A DNA stretch of 64,000 nt from Escallonia rubra (Eukaryota; Streptophyta; Magnoliopsida; Escalloniales; Escalloniaceae): assembly GCA_033065855.1 (NCBI GenBank), contig JAVXUO010002884.1, forward strand, positions 744,001 through 808,000, read 5' to 3'. How positions within the stretch are numbered: position 1 is the stretch's first letter; every line of letters begins with the position of its first letter. Below, piece after piece: positions 42,201 to 56,493 of the stretch. The notes beneath the pieces were generated by a model. That model worked only from the letters and a program-made list of their open reading frames with translations. It ran no database searches and had not been told where the DNA came from. Made by a program: the position numbers and the translations under genes.

Positions 42201-45200
42201 CGGCTCTTCTTATCGTTGTTTTGTTGGGGGCTTGCATGGTCATCGGTGATGGTGTATTAACTCCTGCAATTTCAGGTTACGATGCAAAAGTATCTGGTTT
42301 TGTTACTATACTAGCTATGTTTCGTTATTAAATCATAATTCCTTTTTGGTGCTGGGGAACAAAACTCGTCATGGTTCTTCATTCCAAGAACACGTGGTTC
42401 TCCACATATCGCTGATCTATTGACAAATGAACTGTATCCATGTGATATGAAGAGAGTATCTCAATGCATGGATTGATGATACTTAAAAAGACTTAGAGCA
42501 TACATGCTACCTATATATTAACCCAATTCAGTGGTCTGAGTTAATACCAGCCTACACATAATATGACATGTAAAGAAAAGAAAAAGATAAGGAAAGAAGT
42601 ATAGTTATTGCTATTCCTCCAATTTCAATAAGCTACTTCTTTTTGTAGAAGAATTTGTATACATAATATAAAAGTATACAATATGGCGTGTTAGTTTATA
42701 GTAGAAGCTTGCTTTTTGGTGAAAAATGTGCTGGGTTTCCACCTCTCACTTTCTAAGTTTGTTTAAATATGCTATATTCGTTTCTTAGCCAAGACATATG
42801 ATATAACATAAAAGTGAGTTTGATTAATATATTTGTGTTCATTATTACTTAAACTTATTACTAATGCTGAAAATGATACCAAGTCAATAATGATGCCATT
42901 CCAATAAGCCGCCGAATTTGCTCATTTCAACCATGGTTTTCACGCATTCCTTGATTTCCCTAAGATTCATATTTTACCAATAGTTTACTATAGAAACAAT
43001 GGAGTTCGGGGTTCTGTTTTTTTTTTCTTTTCAGATGTCTAATATGGACCATACTCTTTTTCCTCAGTTTTATCGTCAGTGTCAGGACTTCAAGCTGCCG
43101 AACATAAGTTGACTAATGGTAACTACTTGTATTTTGAATTTCTCATGTTTAGCGCATTGACTTTGATTTATAATGCATTATGTACGGAACTGAATTTGCA
43201 CTCATAGGCACTAGCTTATATGCTCGTATCCGTTTTCAGGGGAAGTGCTATTGTTTGCCTGCGTCATATTGGTTGGCTTGTTTGCATTGCAACATTGTGG
43301 AACCCACAGGGTAGCTTTTATGTTTGCCCCAATTGTTATTATCTGGTTGATATCAATTTTTGCCATTGGGGTCTACAATACTATACGCTGGAACCCGAAA
43401 ATTGTTTCTGCCTTTTCCCCTCATTATATTATCAAGTTTTTCCACGAGACTGGTAAAGACGGCTGGATTTCACTCGGGGGAGTCCTGCTTGCCATAACAG
43501 GTATGTGAAATCTGTCATTGATGAACTTATATTAGGTTTCCTTTCGGTACTTGAAATCTGTACATAAGATGGTATATGGCAAAACCATTTACTTGAACCT
43601 GCAGGCACCGAAGCTATGTTTGCTGATCTTGGTCATTTTACTGCCTCATCAATTAGGGTAAGTCTATCTGTCGACAGATCTTGAGTTGGAAGAAGTTTAC
43701 CATCAAATGGGCCCTTGGTTCTCTTATGCTAGCTTCAGGGCCAACCAAAGTCCAAATATGCCCCTTCGTCCGTCTCCAGCACTAGAGTTGATCTAGCTGA
43801 CTATAAGAACTTTTCTAACTTATTAAAACTGGTCACATGGTAGCCTATCAAACTATCGATGTGGCAATATACGCTCATCTTTTACGATGTCTTGGGCGTG
43901 AATCTGAACGTTTTTCCTTTCTGCAGCTTGCATTTGCATTTTTTGTATACCCTTGTTTGGTAGTACAATACATGGGTCAGGCAGCTTTTTTGTCGAAGAA
44001 CATTGATAACATCTCTCAGAGTTTCTACGCTTCTATACCTGGTTAGTTCATTTAACCAAAGCTGAATAGTCTCTCAGCATTCTGTTCTTCGAAACAATTT
44101 TAGTCTATACTGAGAGGGATCCTTGCTTATCTTGCAGAGAAAGTGTTTTGGCCTGTCTTTATTATTGCCACTCTAGCAGCCATTGTTGCAAGTCAAGCTA
44201 TTATCACGGCTACCTTCTCCATTGTCAAGCAATGTCACGCCCTTGGTTGCTTTCCGCGGGTCAAGGTCGTCCACACGTCGAGACATATTTATGGGCAGAT
44301 CTATGTACCGGAAATTAATTGGATCCTCATGATTCTTACTCTTTCTGTTGCTATTGGGTTCCAAGATATAACTGTAATAGGAAATGCATATGGTACGTTG
44401 GTCAGTCTCTCTCTCTCTCTCTCTAGCCGTAATAGTGTTACTGCGATGAAGATGCATGTATAGAAATGAAATGATGGAACTTGAAAGATATTTCACACTA
44501 TGCACGGTGATATATGTACACATATCCACAACTTTTGCCATTTCAAATCTTACTGACCAAATCTTCCTACATCGGTTCTCTTGCTTTCCATCTAACCTTG
44601 AATGTTCGCTGGTGCTAATCCTTATCCACCTTTTATTACTGGAATGTTGTTACCTTAAATGTAATACATGGAGTCTTTTAGTTAAAAAGCTTTGTTTCCT
44701 TAAGGAATGTGTGTTGGTGCCCCCTTGGGAGCATCATATGATGCAGAACAACTTTTCGAGGCTCTCTCTTTTTTACCATCTTCGTAGTGTCTTATTGCTA
44801 TGAACTCTCACGCTTTCTTTGGCTTTTTTCTGTCTATATCAAGGTTGAAAAGTCCTCTTTTTGCTTTGTGATCTTTGTACGTCTTCCGATAATACATTTT
44901 TTAGTGATATGAGTGTACACGAGAAAGGGAAGAAAATGTGCATGATTGGGAAGCATGTTTTGCATGGAAACAAATGCAATAAACTGTAGCTTTTTCACTT
45001 GCTATGGACTATGTAAGAATAGATGATAATTGTTTTGAGAGCCAATTCATTTCAAACGATGATCTAGGCTGTGGATGTTCTTCTTCACCCTCGATGCCAA
45101 AATTGATATTGGGCAGTGGAATCCAGGGTTTTTTTATTATGTGTATAAAGAGATAGGAATATATGAAGTGGTATCGAATACCAACGGCGAACAAAAATTG

Positions 45201-48200
45201 CAAAAGTTTGAGGCATGATTAGCAACAGGTGTGAGGATTTGAAAATTTGCAGATCAAACTTTGGTCGTACTTCATTGAGCATTTTAAGGTCCAAATTGCA
45301 TAGAAATAAGGACTTTGCTCTTGGCGGTGTTGCAAGGTTAGGATTTGAATAAAAAGAACCTACATTACCGCTAGTTTAACAGTTGGAAAATAAAACGACT
45401 GGATACTCTCTCTAGATTCTCTATCTTCTAACCAGTGAAGCAACCTCCTGGGGAGGGCTTTTCTCGTTGGAGAGAGGCTTTTCTCCTGTTCTTTTTATTG
45501 TCCTTTAGATTTCCCATCTTTCCTCTCTCATCCAGATTTCTTATTAGATTTGAACAAAGCTGCTTAGTTTTACCAATTTCTAACCTTAGCGATTTCACTC
45601 GAACCACCTATTCTTGATTCATCCATATCTTTCTCAATCCTCCCCCAAGGAATATAAAACAACAATCTCTAAAAAGGGATGGTTGCACGCATCTTGGTAT
45701 ATCGGGCCGTAAAGGGAAGAGCATTTGTCTCCAACGACATTTCTCTTCTTGTGAAGCCCTCACGCCAGATCCTCGCCAATCTGTGTCACAATAGTCTGTT
45801 GTCACTAAGTTTGATAAGGTATTTAGCGTTTTTACTTCGATCTATTTGGATATAGGATGGTGGCTGTGATGGTGTTTGGTGGTTCAAAGTTCCTTTGTTG
45901 AGAATTTCAGATGAAGTTGATTTTACACACTTTTTTGCCCTGAAAAGTAGGTACAGATATTTATCGTTTTCGGATCCCAAATCCGTGATTGCAAGGATAA
46001 TAGTGGAATGCTTGTAGGTTTGGGTCAGTTAACCGTGTTTTTGCTCGGCTCCAAATGCGTCTGTGCTCTGACGATCCTTGGGTCATTATTTCCTTATGTT
46101 TTTTGTTTGTTGTGGATTGTAACTTGGTGGTTGGTGTGTGGAATGAGTGGCTGTGGGGTGGGGTTTGGAGGTTTGGGGTTGGGCTTGGGGTTGGTTGGTC
46201 TGTAAGTAGGTTTGGTGAAGGAGAATGACTGTTTCAAGGTGGTTGGATCATGTGGAGGGGAAAAAGAAAAAGAGGTTAATTTCTTCCTTCTTTTAAGAGT
46301 CTGCGAAATCTGAAGCGGCGATCTTTTCCTTGGCATTTTTTAGGTGTTAATTGGTGTTCTTATTTAAAACCTTCTTAAGGTTTTCTTGTTGGTTGTACGT
46401 TGCTCTCACTTTTGGGTATGCCAATCACAATAGCTGGGTCTTATCCTTTGTTAGGGTGTGGCTATTTTGGGTTTTTTCTACGAAGACTTGGTTCCGAATT
46501 TTTGAGGGATGGTTCAGTTTGTCCAGAATTTTGCTGGTGTGAGCTTTTTCGGTTGGTGGATTGAGGAGGTTCAGCAGTAGCGCATGAAGTGAGTTGCAAA
46601 ATGGGCCTAGTACTCGAGCTGCAATCTGGCAGGTTCAACACAAATACACAACTAACTTGTACTGTCTATCTCATTTTGCTTGGATGCTATGCTGTGCTAT
46701 TACCAAGGCAAGATAATGCCAAGTACTATTGTTCAGAGTGGCTGTATGACTTCTTGGATTTGACAGAAGACATGAAAAATATGTGGGAGGCAGTATTGAG
46801 AAGGTCTATATTGCTTCACTAAAGGGAAAAAAGTGGAAAAGAGAACAAGGAAAAAAGAGATCCAAAATTTTTGACCCAATTAACTAGCACTAGTGTAGTA
46901 TTTTCGGGGGAGACTTTATTACTTCTAGGTAGTATGTTAGATAGGAAAAGAAATTGTAAAAAGCATGATCTCTGGTGACCTGCACCTTGAAACTTAACTG
47001 TGTTCTAGCTTTTGTATTTTTAATTTGCTTTTGCTTGAGCTTCTCCTCTAGCCTTTTAGATCTAGTATCTCTATAATATTTTTATTATCTTTTGGTTTCT
47101 GATTTTGTGGCTGTCTGTTGCCAGGCCTGGCTTGCATGACAGTTATGTTTATCACGACCTTTCTCATGGCACTTGTCATAATCTTCGTCTGGCAGAGAAG
47201 CTTCCTACTGGCTGCAGGATTCCTTCTCTTCTTTTGGTTCATTGAGGGCATCTACCTGTCATCCGCGTTGATGAAAGTTCCTCAGGGAGGATGGGTCTCT
47301 CTTGTGCTCTCTTTCATCTTTATGGCCATAATGTTCATTTGGCACTATGGAACTCGCAAGAAGTACAACTTTGATCTCCACAACAAAGTTTCATTGAAAT
47401 GGCTTCTTGGCCTAGGCCCTAGCCTAGGTATAGTTCGTGTGCCTGGAATAGGCCTTGTATACTCTGAATTGGCAACGGGGGTCCCTGCAATCTTCTCGCA
47501 TTTTGTGACAAATCTCCCTGCCTTCCACAACGTGTTGGTTTTTGTCTGTGTAAAATCTGTTCCTGTACCCTTTGTCGCACCAGAGGAGAGATTTCTCATT
47601 GGACGCATTTGCCCAAGACCCTACCGCATGTACCGGTGTATAGTGAGATATGGGTACAAAGACATCCAGCGAGACGACGGGAACTTTGAGAATCAGCTCA
47701 TCCGTAGTATAGCCGAGTTTATTCAGATGGAAGCAGTAGAACCACAGTTCTCGAGCTCCGAAAATACATCATTTGACGGGAGGATGGCAGTTATAAGCAC
47801 TAGGAGCGTAGAATCGAGCTCATCATTGATCATATCCGAGGAAGAAGCTTCTGGGGCAGCTAATTCTATTCAAAGTAGCAAATCCTTGACCCTACAGAGT
47901 TTGCGATCTGCTTACGATGATGAGAACCCTCAGGTGAGGAGGCGCCAAGTGAGGTTTCAGCTGTCAGCAGGTCTGGGGATGGATTCTTCAGTCAGGGAAG
48001 AGCTTTTGGACTTGATCCAGGCAAAGGAAGCAGGGGTTGCATACATAATGGGGCACTCTTATGTGAAGGCGAGGAGGTCGTCATCCTATCTGAAGAAGCT
48101 CGTGATTGATATCGGATATTCATTCCTTCGTAAGAACTGCAGGGGGCCTGCTGTTGCGCTCAACATTCCTCACATCAGCCTTATTGAAGTGGGCATGATA

Positions 48201-48212
48201 TATTATGTTTAG
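39275..48212 (+). CDS. KUP4: KUP/HAK/KT potassium transporter, KUP4/TRH1-like
   Basis: Nine exons: 39275-39325, 41677-41917, 42030-42275, 43068-43118, 43240-43500, 43605-43657, 43927-44041, 44138-44392, 47125-48212; 786 residues, all phases consistent. It is a multi-pass membrane protein of the K+/H+ symporter type. Family signatures include [15 protein letters not shown] (exon 2), [19 protein letters not shown] across the exon 2/3 junction, [10 protein letters not shown], and [16 protein letters not shown]. The closest relative I recall is Arabidopsis KUP4/TRH1, because of [43 protein letters not shown] and the C-terminal [19 protein letters not shown]1 supports root-hair tip growth and auxin distribution. 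The cytosolic C-terminal domain (about 350 residues) is encoded almost entirely by exon 9. Introns 1 (2.35 kb) and 8 (2.7 kb) are long; intron 1 carries a solo LTR. Confidence 0.95.
40337..40849 (+). mobile_element. 513-bp solo LTR in KUP4-like intron 1
   Basis: Begins TGTAACGGCCCGGAA, ends TTCGGAACATTACA, and is flanked by ATTAC at 40332-40336 and 40850-40854, a 5-bp target duplication. TG...CA ends with a 5-bp TSD and no internal coding region define a solo LTR left by recombination between the two LTRs. The TGTAACG... start is common in plant Ty3/gypsy LTRs, but the family is not proven. Confidence 0.9.
44393..47124. other. Long intron 8 of the KUP4-like gene
   Basis: 2.7 kb without a recognisable gene. 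A GT-rich, G-rich tract lies at about 46110-46200. At about 46740-46800 the text [15 protein letters not shown] resembles the last residues of plant RTE LINEs (LDLTEDM...W), so a short LINE 3' scrap is possible. The small ORFs between 45.4 and 46.6 kb are unsupported. Confidence 0.45.
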
Positions 48213-49813
48213 TAAATTGTGTCACCAAAGCAACCCTTGTGGCTTTCTTACTGGATATGGGGAGGAGGTTGTTTCGTCTTTGCTCACCGACGGAGGAGGG
48301 AGTGGTGAGCAGAATGTATCTGAAAGACATTAGGACCTGGCAAAGCAAACATCCATGAAGCTGCCCTAATATTTGTTGCGACGCTGTATGTGTATATAAA
48401 ATAAGTTGTAATGTTTTGATGGGTTAATTTTAGGGTTTTACATGAGGAATGAGAGATGACATGATCTGCATTTTCGTTCAATTAACCTTCTACTTGCGCA
48501 GCGTTTTAAATCCCTTTTTTGTTCGACTTTTTCTATTTCTCAACAGGTGGGTCCACGACTTTATTTGTTGAAGTTATCTATGCCATTCTTTTGTCATTTG
48601 TTTCTTTTGGGTGAATGACGCATATCTATGTACTTGGTGTTCATGGTTTACTGAGCTCGGGGAGAACCTCAGGTCGGATGTACCAAATTTCTTGTGTTGA
48701 TTACCCGCCCGGGGCCTCATTCGATTATTGACTTTGTAAGCTCAACGTGGTTATTTAAAACGAGTTTCCGTTGAGATCAACTATGGGACTGTGGTTCTAT
48801 TATTATTTATCTGATATACGAGTATATTTTAAGTTAGTCATCGGTTCAATGTGGCCCACTTAGTCAGATGCTAAGTCTTGTATTTTGTTCACATTTGTAT
48901 CTTTGGTTTGCACCAATAATAAAATTAAAAATTGTGTCTTTGGTAAAAATGGTTTTGAAGCGGTTTTATGGCCTCGGGAGTATGGTGTCTTTTGGGTAGG
49001 AGTAGGGTGTCTTTTCGATGAGGTAGCTGCAACAATTAAACTCGCATGCTTGAAACCGACAAACATAGTTGATTTTGGTGCAATTATTCTTTTTTGAACG
49101 TGTTTACATCGATGCTTTATATTCCTTATTTTTTCAAAAAATTGATCATATTTCCTTTTTAAACTGTGTCAAAAAAATTAATCACTTTCAAACTAAGAAA
49201 GATTCCGTAGATGTTTTCAATACTTAACGTTCTTATATTTTTTATTTATTCAATTTCTCTATCCAAATTTAATTCTCCACCAGTTCATTTTGACCGTCTT
49301 CCTTCCTTTCTTTTCCCTCCCCTCTCATTTAGGATAGAATAAAAAAATTGTTACGTAAAATATGATTCATACGATTAAATAATTTGGGACAGAGAGAATA
49401 CATAATTGTTGTGAAGGTTTTAGAGCTAAATGTGTTTATCGATATGTTACATGCTAAGCCCGGAAGAATTTGATAAGGAGGGGGCGACTCGACTCAAATG
49501 ATGATATGAGACTGGATTGATTACTTTTGACGTAAAACCTTCCATTCCATGTTGTTTGTATGAATGGGCCGCTGGATCGGATTGGAGATATGAGACTGGA
49601 TTGATTACTACTAGACTACTGGTGGCGTTATTATCTCCTCCATTCTTCTCCCCCCGCCCCCTCTCTGTCTAAAGTCTAAACCCCTTGAAGCTTGCAAGGA
49701 ACAGCAGCTTACTCAGCTTGCAAGGAACACCTTGCTATGTAGATTCATTCTTGTTTTCTTTTCCGGCCGCCTTTATAATCGCTTACAAACTCTCTCTCTC
49801 TCTCTCTCTCGTA
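48213..49813. other. Spacer between KUP4-like and TRCF-like genes
   Basis: Contains the transporter 3' untranslated region (to about 48480), AT-rich sequence, and the leader of the next gene. GGGACAGAGAGAATAC at about 49387 resembles one end of a Stowaway-type MITE, but no partner end was found. A (TC)n array at 49791-49810 ends three bases before the helicase start codon. Confidence 0.5.
49791..49810 (+). repeat. (TC)n array in the helicase 5' leader
   Basis: Ten TC units immediately before GTA ATG. Pyrimidine arrays at this position are frequent in plant 5' untranslated regions and often vary in length between alleles. Confidence 0.85.
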
Positions 49814-52800
49814 ATGGCTTCCGTCCAAAGAGCCCCCGTCTTCCCAACCTGTGCACCCAGTCATCATCATCATCATCATCATCATCAAGTTCCTTGCTTT
49901 GCCTTCTTCTTCACCAGTCTTGGCTCCGCTCCTCCTGGTAGGGTTTGGACACTCTTCACTTGCAACCGCCGCCTCCCTCCTCCTGACTTACCAGACTACA
50001 ACAGCAACCAGAGCCGCCCATCATGGAGGATTAACGCCGTCTACACCCAAGGCATTTCATTCCCCAAATTTCCCCCGCCGCCCCCTCCTCGTCCTACAAG
50101 GGACTATTTTAACGAGCTGCTGGATGGCGACCCCATTTCTGCTCTCAACGACAGGATTCGCCGGGAACATAGCAAGAGAGAGAGGTCCTCCTCCTCCTCC
50201 TCCTCCTCCGCAGCTATGGATTCTGAGGAAGCCGATAAGTACATTCAGCTCGTCAAGGAGCAGCAGCAGAGGGGCTTGCAGAAATTGAAGGGCGACCGGC
50301 AAGGCAAACTTACTGCTGCCGGTGGCGGTTTTGGTTATAAGGTCGATCCTTACTCTCTTCGCCCCGGTGACTACGTCGTTCACAAGAAGGTCGGTGTTGG
50401 AAGGTTTGCTGGCATCAAATTTGACGTTCCCAAAGATTCCACTGTCCCAATTGAGTATGTCTTCATTGAGTATGCTGATGGAATGGCCAAGCTCCCTGTC
50501 AAGCAAGCTACTCGTTTCCTCTACCGCTATAATCTGTAGGTTCTCTTGTCCTCCGCTCCTCTTCTGTCTTCATTTTCTGTTTTCAAGCATTACTTTTTGG
50601 GTTTATATTAGGAAGTTGTTTGATTGGTGCAAAGCCTCCTACTGCCCCGTGCATTAAAATGCTGTTTTAAGGATTATATCATAGGAACCTGTAATTCAAG
50701 TAACTGAAGCTACTGCAGTCATAAGAACAGAAGATAATAATAATGCGGGCTATAGCTTTATGTGTCGGTGTCCATCGTGTTTGAAAAGTGTCACCGCATA
50801 TGCTCAATGATGGAATGGGGTTTGCAACCTAGGCTTTTGTTGACCTACTGGAATAATTTTCCTTCTCCAGACAGCATATGCACTGTGCTTTCCATCCTGT
50901 ACCAATTGATTGCCATTTGTAGCGAAGACCTCTCTTATAAGCATCAGGCACTTGCAACTACTTTGAATTTGAGACTTCATGTGTCCACAAGTTCCATTTG
51001 CTAAGAAGGGAAAAACCCATGTATGTCCTCTTTGGTACCTGTAAATTGATCACCATTGCTTTTCATTTTCTTTTTTCAAGGCCGAATGAGACTAAAAGGC
51101 CACGGACATTGAGCAAATTAAGTGACACCGGTGCATGGGAAAGGAGAAGGATAAAAGGAAAGGTCGCAGTTCAGAAGATGGTTGTTGATCTCATGGAGTT
51201 GTATCTACACCGGCTAAAACAACGAAGGCCTCCCTATCCAAAAAGTCCAGCAATGGTTCAATTTTCATCTCAATTTCCTTATGAGCCCACACCTGATCAG
51301 AAACAGGTTCCTCTCTTTTTCTTTTGTCCCTGCTCATTCACCATAACCCTGGTTTATATGTTAGGTCTAATTATCTGTCAGTCAAACTCAAAAACCTTAT
51401 TGCCCAGGGTTTGACTTGGTATGCAATGCACTTACAACGCAATGGGGAACTACTTATCAGATTGTTGTTCATAAGAGGAACCTTTTCTAGCTTTGGATGA
51501 GTTCTAGGAAGTTTTAATCACAGATGCCTTCTATATTATCTTCCATCAACTAGGCAGGAGTAGTAGTTTAGAGTCCTCTATGTTCTAAAAGTAGACTGTG
51601 GAACCTCATGGCAGGCTTTTATTGACGTTGAGAAGGATTTAACGGAGAGAGAAACTCCAATGGACCGACTGATTTGTGGAGATGTTGGTTTTGGTAAAAC
51701 TGAAGTTGCTCTACGTGCCATCTTTTGTGTGGTCTCAGCAGGGAAGCAAGCTATGGTCTTGGCACCGACAATTGTTTTGGCAAAACAACATTTTTCTGTT
51801 GTTTCTGAGAGATTCTCTAGATATCCTGATATCAAGGTTGGACTTCTGAGCAGGTTTCAGGTAAGACTAGTTCTGACCAGGTAACCATATCTTTCGTAAA
51901 CTAACATATAATTGTTTGGATGCAGTAGCATCGTCTTTACATAAACATTTGATGCTTTATTACTGAAGTTTCTTGTTAGAAGAAAGTATTTGTCAAGTCA
52001 GTTCGGTCCTTCAGGAATCTATGCAATTGCAAAATGTTTTGCTAACTTGTTTTTGTTAATTAGAATCTACGCTTTTTGACTTATGCTCAATTTCTTAATC
52101 CTTTTTTCTTCTCTTTGGTACTTCTCAATGCTTTTGTTTTCAGTCGTTTTGCCATTAACTTACTATGTCATGATCTTCTTGCATGACCTTTTGTTGGTCC
52201 AAGAAATCTGACTTTTAGTACTGATGCACAAACTAACAGAAGTTGCATTTGGGTATTGTACTGATTCTTTTAGTGCTAATCTCTGCGTTATAATTTGTGT
52301 TAGCTTTGCAAATCCTCATCGTTTTGTTGTTTATTCTTTGACAATATGCAGACCAAATCAGAGAAAGAGAAGTACATTCAGATGATTAAAAGTGGGCAAC
52401 TGGACATTGTTGTCGGGACTCACTCACTTCTAGGCAGTCGAGTTGTGTATAACAATTTAGGCCTTCTTGTAGTCGACGAGGAACAGGTTTGGTGCTTGTC
52501 TTTTTTGGCTATCGTTCCATTAAAATTCTCGGCTTGTTACATGCATTATCACTTGCCGATTTTTAATTTTTTGGTTTTAATGAAGAGAAAGCGAGAGAAG
52601 AACTTTGTAGTACATTGGTAATTACTCATCACAATATAAAGAAAGAAGTACATTGGTGTTCTACCGAGTGAGATGGAAAGGGAGGGGAGAGAAGGGGCGG
52701 AAGGAAAAAGGGAGGGACGAAGAATTAACGAAGAGAAAGTAAGGAGGGATACTCCTTCACCTTGGGCCCTCATATTAATTCCTCCGAAAAGTGGAAAATT

Positions 52801-55800
52801 TCAGTACGGCCCATATCATTTTTCTCATTTTATTCTCTCTGAGGAACAGCGTTTCCTTTGTGAAAGGTGATACGATGGTAAACTTAAGTAATACAGCTTC
52901 TTTTCCTTCATGCTCAAGCCAACACTAGTGGGGAATGGTAGCTTCCTTTTCCTAGGATATCCCTCCATTGAGAAGGATCACTATTGACTAGATGAGTGCA
53001 GGACAACTTTTTAGGTAAACTGGTTTGAAGAGGAGGTTTTTGATGAGTAACAGGTTGGTTGCATAGTTTACCGGGTAGCAAGACTATTTAACATACTTAA
53101 ATAGACAGGTCATGGCATAACAATTACAAATACTGAGCCAAAACCCAGTATATAGCTGTCTCTGCAACTAGTTGTGATGTAACTTTAAGTCTTTTCCTCC
53201 ATATGCCTAGTTATCCTTTTTATCTGCTTCAGAGAATTGAGGTTCACGAGTGTCAGTAGACTCTTTTATCAAGGAATGAAGCTCTCTACTTCCAAATATC
53301 GAATTACTGCTGCTCAGTCTACGTAATATCTTTTATTTGGTTAGGAATGATTTGTGCCACCATATTCCTAATGCAGCAAGTGGAAAGCTAGTTGTTTGAG
53401 ATTTAAACTGCCCTTTTAGTCACCACCATTGGGATGCATTCATCCTTGCGGTTTATAGATGAACTCCTTTCTACCTCTACAAAAAGGAGGGTGAACTGAA
53501 AGTAAACAGCTGAGCAATGTTATGTCTCTCCAGTAAATTCTCATCTGACTATATAGCATTTGATTATGATGACTGACCATCTGAAGGATTCTTCTTTCAT
53601 TTCCAATGGTTCTCTGCTCCCCAGAGGTTTGGTGTCAAACAGAAGGAAAAGATCGCTTCATTTAAAACTTCGGTCGACGTCCTCACTCTTTCTGCAACAC
53701 CCATACCAAGAACTCTTTACTTAGCATTGACTGGATTTCGTGATGCTAGGTAATGTAACATTCAAGAGTTGAAGTCCTTACTTAGTACCTGAGCTCTCTA
53801 TGGTTCATATATTGAGAGTATCTAGTGTCCGATATGGTTATGTTAATGTAGTCATGCAAACAGGGGAGTTGTAATTCATGTTATTAATGAGAATGTTTTG
53901 ATAAAAGTTATGGCCCAATCTAGCATTTGAACTGTGTTCTATATGACTTACTGCCTTAATAGGAGGTCCATATTACTGAGTATGTGGAACTTAGGTTTTG
54001 TTTTGCAATAACGTTCTTTTCCTGAGTCTGTCTTTTGTTTCCCTTATTCAGTTTAATATCTACACCGCCTCCTGAAAGAGTTCCAATAAGAACACACCTT
54101 TCAGCATTCAGTAAAGAGAAGGTAATATCAGCAATCAAGTATGAGTTGGACCGTGGAGGCCAGGTGTTCTATGTTTTGCCTCGCATCAAAGGTAACCTGC
54201 TAATGATCATATGTTTGTGCTGTCTATGTCTTATCTCGTTTTGCATTTGCAGCTGATTAGTGGTTCTAACTTGCATGCATTTGGAAAGAATTAACTACGA
54301 AGTGACGACGTAAAGAAAACAGAGACATCTAAAAGAGAGAGATGAAATTGTGAAGCCTGCTGTTGGTCCTTCCAAGCATATTTCTGATGATTAGTTTGTA
54401 TATTGGCCCTTCACCATAACAGGGCTTGAAGAGGTGATGGGATTTCTTGAACAGTCATGTCCAGACGTTGAAATAGCTATTGCTCATGGGAAGGTATTAT
54501 TTTACTGCAACTCAAAATTTAGGTTCTTTGGCTTCTATAGTTGTCAATCCTAAGTCCCTACATCAAACTTTCATCTTGATTTTTCATTATATCAGTTAAA
54601 TAGGGTTCCCTTGTTATGATGCTTTTATTGCAAGGAGTTTGATGGAAGGCATTGCACTTTCGCAGTTGTTTTAGGAATGGAGTTCTTTGTGCGATATATT
54701 TTACATGCCTGGAGTTGTACTGCAGAAGCTGTTTTCTTGATTAGGGGTTTGATGAATAGCTTTAGAATGAGAAGTTATGTGGTGGGTTCTGGTAAAGAAA
54801 GGTGTACCTGCCATGCATATGGATTTGATTAAGGACATGTATGACTCCAGCTGTAATTAATTTGAGAACTACCAATTGTTTGATGAGTGATTTCCAATCA
54901 CAAAGGTTCTTCACCTTGTTTCTAACTTTGAGTATGGATGAGCTTACTAAGAGTATTAGGTTCAGGTCCCATGGTGTATATTGATTGGGTGCTGATAATA
55001 TAGTGTTAGTTGATGAGACTGAATGTTAAGCTAGAGCTAGGCATTTATAATGTAAGTATGTAACTCTAGTAAGTAGGAGAAAGTTTGGCTGGGCAAGAAG
55101 TGTCTACTAAGAATATCTCTAGTTATCCTATATTATTAGTGCACACTGTGCGAGACATCAATGAGATTTTGTCCTTAGATAAAGCAGGTTGAGTGTAAGT
55201 GGAGATGTGCTTCTGCCTTCTGGAACGCCGTGTGATCATTATAGTCCTCTCAAGTTCAAGGGAAAGTTTAGCTGGGTGGTGGAGAGGCCAGCTAAGCTGT
55301 ATGCTTCAGAGTGTATACAAGTAAGCTTAGTGCAACTGAAAAGTACGAACTCTTAGGTGGATGAACGTCCACATAAGAAGGTATATATTATGAAATGAGA
55401 ATCTCCTTGACAAGGTATATAATACGAAATGAGGATCTCCGCAAGGAGTTGGGTGGTACCAATTGAGGAGAAGATGAGGAGCATGGTTGATCATATGCAA
55501 AGCAGGACTCTAGATGCTCCGGGGAGGAAAAGTGATTTTTGCTAAGTTGGTGGGATGAGAGTAAGACAAGAATGAGACAAGAAGTAGTCAGAATATCAGA
55601 GAACATGTGCTTGGATAGGGAGAACAGAAGAAAAGGATTCATGGAACAAAGTTGTATGATGTAAGGCATCACAGTTTTGCTATTATTTTGGGAAATGTAG
55701 TTCTATGTAGAAGTCATATGGTTTCATGTCTGCACCTATACCCTTCGAACCTCCTGCCCCAACACACTATAATGGCTTGCTCTAAACTTGCCATTTGTAT

Positions 55801-56459
55801 TGAGATTTGAGAAGCCTCGGATAAATCGAAGAACGCCTTCTTTAACTGTCCCCTGAAAGGAACTTTCATACCAGCAACCATAACCTGACCTATCTAATTC
55901 ATCTTCTTGCTGGCACCTGAAAGGATTTGGCATCATTGTTCCCTTCCTTAACCAATTGTCTCTTACTTTGCCGCCAACAAGTTGCCTCAGGGATTTATTG
56001 TCTGCCCACACTTTAGCCTTAATCCCGACGTTATGAAGCTCCTCTGATCGTGAATATCCTCCAAAGCTCTAGCCAACTTTTTTGAGGATTTCCTCATCAG
56101 CTCATGCTCTAAGAATATATGTTCCTTGCCAAAAAAAGTCCCAGGCTACTTGCCACAGAATAGCTATATGCTAGTTATTTCAGCCTATGTTACATGGACC
56201 CTTCACTTTGGGGTGAAGGGGCGGTGTCGACACGACTCGACGCCGACACGGGTACGGGAGCCGTGTCGGATCCGTCATCTTCCGGACGCATACGCCACGT
56301 CGACATTCTGGCCAGAGAGTGACGGTAAGGATCGAAGAAAGAAGAAGCTGTGAAGGTTTTTAAGAGAGAGAGGAGAAGAAGATCTCTGATGCGAGAGAAA
56401 AGAGAAGAAGATATGGCCATCGACCTCCGAGAAAAGGAGAAGAAGAGGAAGAAAAGAAA

Positions 56460-56493
<34 letters not shown>

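Noticed and set aside
45435..46822. Series of 60-80-codon ORFs in KUP4-like intron 8
   Set aside because: No family similarity, no splice logic, and they lie in an intron defined by clear donor and acceptor sites.
50057..50506. 149-codon antisense ORF over helicase exon 1
   Set aside because: Shadow of the Ser/Pro-rich coding exon; poly-Gly text is the complement of the Ser run.
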